This document shows, one piece after another, positions 54,601 to 56,052 of a stretch of DNA of 56,052 nt. A program made the translations under genes and the position numbers. The DNA is from Leucogyrophana mollusca (taxonomy: Eukaryota > Basidiomycota > Agaricomycetes > Boletales), in assembly GCA_021014945.1 (NCBI GenBank), contig MU266517.1:1-56052 (forward strand), given 5' to 3'. The notes under the pieces were generated by a model. The model ran no database searches and was not told where the DNA came from. It saw only the letters and a program-made list of their open reading frames with translations. How positions within the stretch are numbered: the stretch's first letter is position 1; each line of letters starts with the position of its first letter.

Positions 54601-55372
54601 TGATAGATCAATACGTTAGGCGTACCGCGGGCGAGCGAAATGGAACGTAAGCGGGAGGATGAGATCAGCACGTGTAACTGTAAGAGCCGGATGAGAGGCA
54701 CGTACCTTAGCGCCCCGACGCCGAACCCGCCGATGGCACGGCCGAGGATGAGGTCGTTGAGCGACCGGGCACCGCATTGGAGTCCGGAGCCGATGCAGAA
54801 CACAACTATAAGTGACGCGTTGAGGATCATGACTCTGGTGAAGGCGGGACACGTACTGGACGCGAGAAAGATGGAATGTCTCCTCGAATACGAGTCCGCC
54901 AGCACCCCCGCGGAAAGAGCGCCGAACAGCGCGCCGAGTTCCAGTACCGCAGCTAGTCACCGGAAAGGTCAATCAGAGTCCAGCGCCATTGCGATGAGGC
55001 GGGGACGCACTCATGAGGCCCTTCTCCCACGGCCCAACAGGCCAGCGGGCAAGAAAGTCCTTCATGACGAGCACATTCGCGATGACGCCCTGGTCATAGC
55101 CAAACGACAGCCCGCCGATGGACGCAAACACAGCGCAGCCGAGCGTATAGCGGTTCGCGAGGAGGCCCCTGACGCCGCCGGGGCCGTATGCGTAGGTGTA
55201 GGCGGGGGTGGAGGTGGAGTCGGGGTGGGGGTGGACGGTGAGGTGGCCGCCGTGGGGAGTCTGGAGGGTCGTGGGGGAGACGTGCTCGGCGGAGGAGGGG
55301 AGCGCTACGTAGCCATGCGGTGTCTGGGGAGAGTTAGTGCTGGGAATGTGGGGGACGGAGGGAGCGCACCAT
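51686..55372 (-). CDS. MFS sugar transporter (hexose/quinate type), repeat-rich gene
   Basis: This is a 12-TM sugar/H+ symporter-family protein of the plasma membrane. The model has fifteen coding exons: 55372-55370, 55323-55011, 54952-54857, 54805-54706, 54580-54450, 54137-53902, 53841-53691, 53511-53260, 52937-52917, 52801-52755, 52673-52615, 52469-52333, 52190-52145, 51979-51829 and 51739-51686, giving 598 aa. Signatures are GGLSFGYDQGVIANVLVM (TM1), GRAIGGFGVGALSML, LYMAEISPPELRGSLMAL (TM4-5), PPSPRFLV, FFQQWSGINALLYYGPT (TM7), GLDRWGRRPLL, YGTSFGPIGWVLPSEVFP (TM10), RSRGVALATASNWVNN, and VPETAGVSLEEMD (the PET motif). The TM7-TM8 loop is enlarged by DTASLL repeats. Introns here reach 312 and 322 nt and carry tandem repeats, unlike the 50-60 nt introns elsewhere. 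The first coding exon is the ATG alone, so the start is the weakest point. Confidence 0.88.
52029..52095. repeat. GGTGA short tandem repeats in an intron
   Basis: Two runs of 5-bp GGTGA-type units (about 52030-52054 and 52064-52087) lie inside the 165-nt intron 52144-51980 of the sugar transporter. On the coding strand they read TCACC, forming a C-rich polypyrimidine-like tract before the acceptor. Confidence 0.85.
52849..52880. repeat. Hexanucleotide repeat (AGTCAG), about five units
   Basis: A tandem AGTCAG/GTCAGA array lies inside the 115-nt intron 52916-52802 of the sugar transporter. On the coding strand it reads CTGACT units, each resembling a branch-site CTGAC. Confidence 0.88.
53331..53439. 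repeat. Coding direct repeats encoding DTASLL units
   Basis: A 19-bp element (consensus AGGAGCGACGCCGTGTCCC on plus) occurs at 53331, 53394 and 53421. On the coding strand the copies translate to (G)DTASLL, DTAALLGS and DTASLL within the loop before TM8 of the sugar transporter. This suggests in-frame duplication. Confidence 0.88.
54249..54367. repeat. 24-bp minisatellite in an intron, about five units
   Basis: Units of 24 bp begin with AGAGACGGGAGGGGGTGGTA and end TAGC. The first two differ at one position, and the last two are more diverged. The array lies in the 312-nt intron 54449-54138 of the sugar transporter. Confidence 0.9.
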
Positions 55373-55987
55373 GGATATCCGAGGAGGAGATGCTAGTCGT
55401 AGCTTAAGCCTGGTTGGTCATGTGATTCGTGGGAGGGTGGCGTTCCACTCCGCCACCACCAAGATTCCGCCCTCCTCCTGCCGCAGTCTCGCAGATTTCA
55501 AGACTGCGGCTATGAAATAACTCGGCACACGAGTGACCCATCCTCCGCACCGAGATATTCGCCCGTTGGTCACCGGTCACCATCAAAATCCATCCCGCGG
55601 CAAAAATGCGGAATGTTTCGCTCGAGTGACGCTGCCCAGCCTTGGCCAGTGTCCACCATCCGAGACTCCCTCTGTCTGCCCGGTGGACGTATATAAAGGC
55701 GAGTACAATCACGCTTATGTTTAACCACACAATCATCACCCTTCCACCATTACCACCATCTGTGCCACTGCTTTACCTTTACTTATTGTCACTCGTCCAC
55801 ACCTCGGCGCGAGGAATACTATATAACCGCATAATCAAACTAACTCATTACTCACTCCCAATTGCAATTGACAATCCAAGAGTCTGCGACTCGCCATCTA
55901 TCACCCCAAACGTTAACACTCCTTGATCAACCCCGCACCCTCGCTTTATATTATATCATCCCGGTTCCCTCACACAGGCCACCGAAT
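55373..55987. other. Divergent promoter region
   Basis: This 615-bp region lies between the minus-strand sugar transporter and a possible plus-strand gene at the right edge. It contains a strong TATA box at 55690-55698 and a long C/T/A-rich stretch resembling a leader. No coding frame with a domain was seen. Confidence 0.5.
55690..55698 (+). promoter_or_regulatory. TATA box of the right-edge gene
   Basis: TATATAAAG in a G+C-richer context is the clearest TATA box in the window. The nearest plausible plus-strand ATG is at 55988, implying a leader of about 260 nt, possibly spliced. Confidence 0.5.
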
Positions 55988-56052
55988 ATGAATATGAATA
56001 TGCAAACACCAATGCACCACCCGTCAGGCACGGAGACGCACCCCCCACCCCC
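55988..56052 (+). CDS. Possible start of a gene cut by the window edge
   Basis: From ATG 55988 an open frame runs to the last base, beginning MNMNMQTPMHHPSG, a Met/Asn/His/Pro-rich opening common in fungal transcription factors. Only 21 codons are visible, so no function can be given. The TATA box 290 nt upstream is the main support. Confidence 0.35.
   Translation, partial: MNMNMQTPMHHPSGTETHPPP

Noticed and set aside
1..56052. Transposable elements or CRISPR arrays
   Set aside because: No terminal repeats, integrase/transposase/reverse-transcriptase motifs or spaced direct repeats were seen. The tandem arrays found are simple minisatellites.

Overview
The window looks like nuclear DNA of a mushroom-forming basidiomycete (Agaricomycetes). 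Genes are dense and cut by many short introns of about 45-65 nt with GT-AG borders and CTGAC/CTAAC-like branch sites. A nuclear tRNA-Gln carries an anticodon-loop intron. Core eukaryotic families are present: CWC15, USO1, a PUS9-type pseudouridine synthase, APS kinase, a DH-BAR-SH3 RhoGEF and a four-RRM protein. There are no bacterial-type operons, rRNA genes, CRISPR arrays or intact transposons. Exon models were built by hand. For every gene given as a full model, the exon lengths sum to a multiple of three and the protein reads through all junctions.

Layout, left to right. 1.2-5.2 kb: two convergent genes for uncharacterised Ser/Pro-rich proteins. 5.5-6.6 kb: splicing factor CWC15. 8.2-10.2 kb (minus): cytochrome P450 A. 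11.0-13.0 kb (minus): an uncharacterised gene whose middle exon is unresolved. 14.9-16.6 kb (plus): a monocarboxylate-type MFS transporter. 16.8-19.0 kb (minus): an RluA-family pseudouridine synthase. 19.5-20.4 kb (minus): APS kinase. 22.7-24.6 kb (plus): a molybdenum-cofactor-sulfurase-like PLP enzyme with an N-myristoylation signature. 24.9-28.1 kb (minus): vesicle tether USO1. 29.1-31.4 kb (plus): cytochrome P450 B. 33.1-35.7 kb (plus): an FAD-linked oxidase with a roughly 200-residue disordered insert. 36.0-39.5 kb (minus): RhoGEF. 41.2 kb (minus): tRNA-Gln. 41.6-44.0 kb (plus): an RRN5-like SANT protein. 44.6-46.9 kb (plus): a Nrd1/Mrn1-type RNA-binding protein. 48.1-50.7 kb: two small unknown genes. 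51.7-55.4 kb (minus): a 15-exon sugar transporter full of tandem repeats. The right edge may hold the start of another gene.

How the genes may work together: most are housekeeping genes (splicing, tRNA/rRNA modification, Pol I transcription, Golgi transport, polarity, sulfate activation). Scattered among them is an accessory oxidative/transport set of two P450s, an FAD-linked oxidase and an MFS exporter. Also notable are two sulfur-related genes, APS kinase and the Moco-sulfurase-like enzyme, transcribed divergently from one 2.3-kb interval. I do not see convincing evidence for a wholly new multi-gene system. The best leads are the possibly membrane-anchored Moco-sulfurase-like enzyme, the group of GC-AG introns, the disordered insert in the FAD oxidase, and the repeat-driven remodelling of the sugar transporter.
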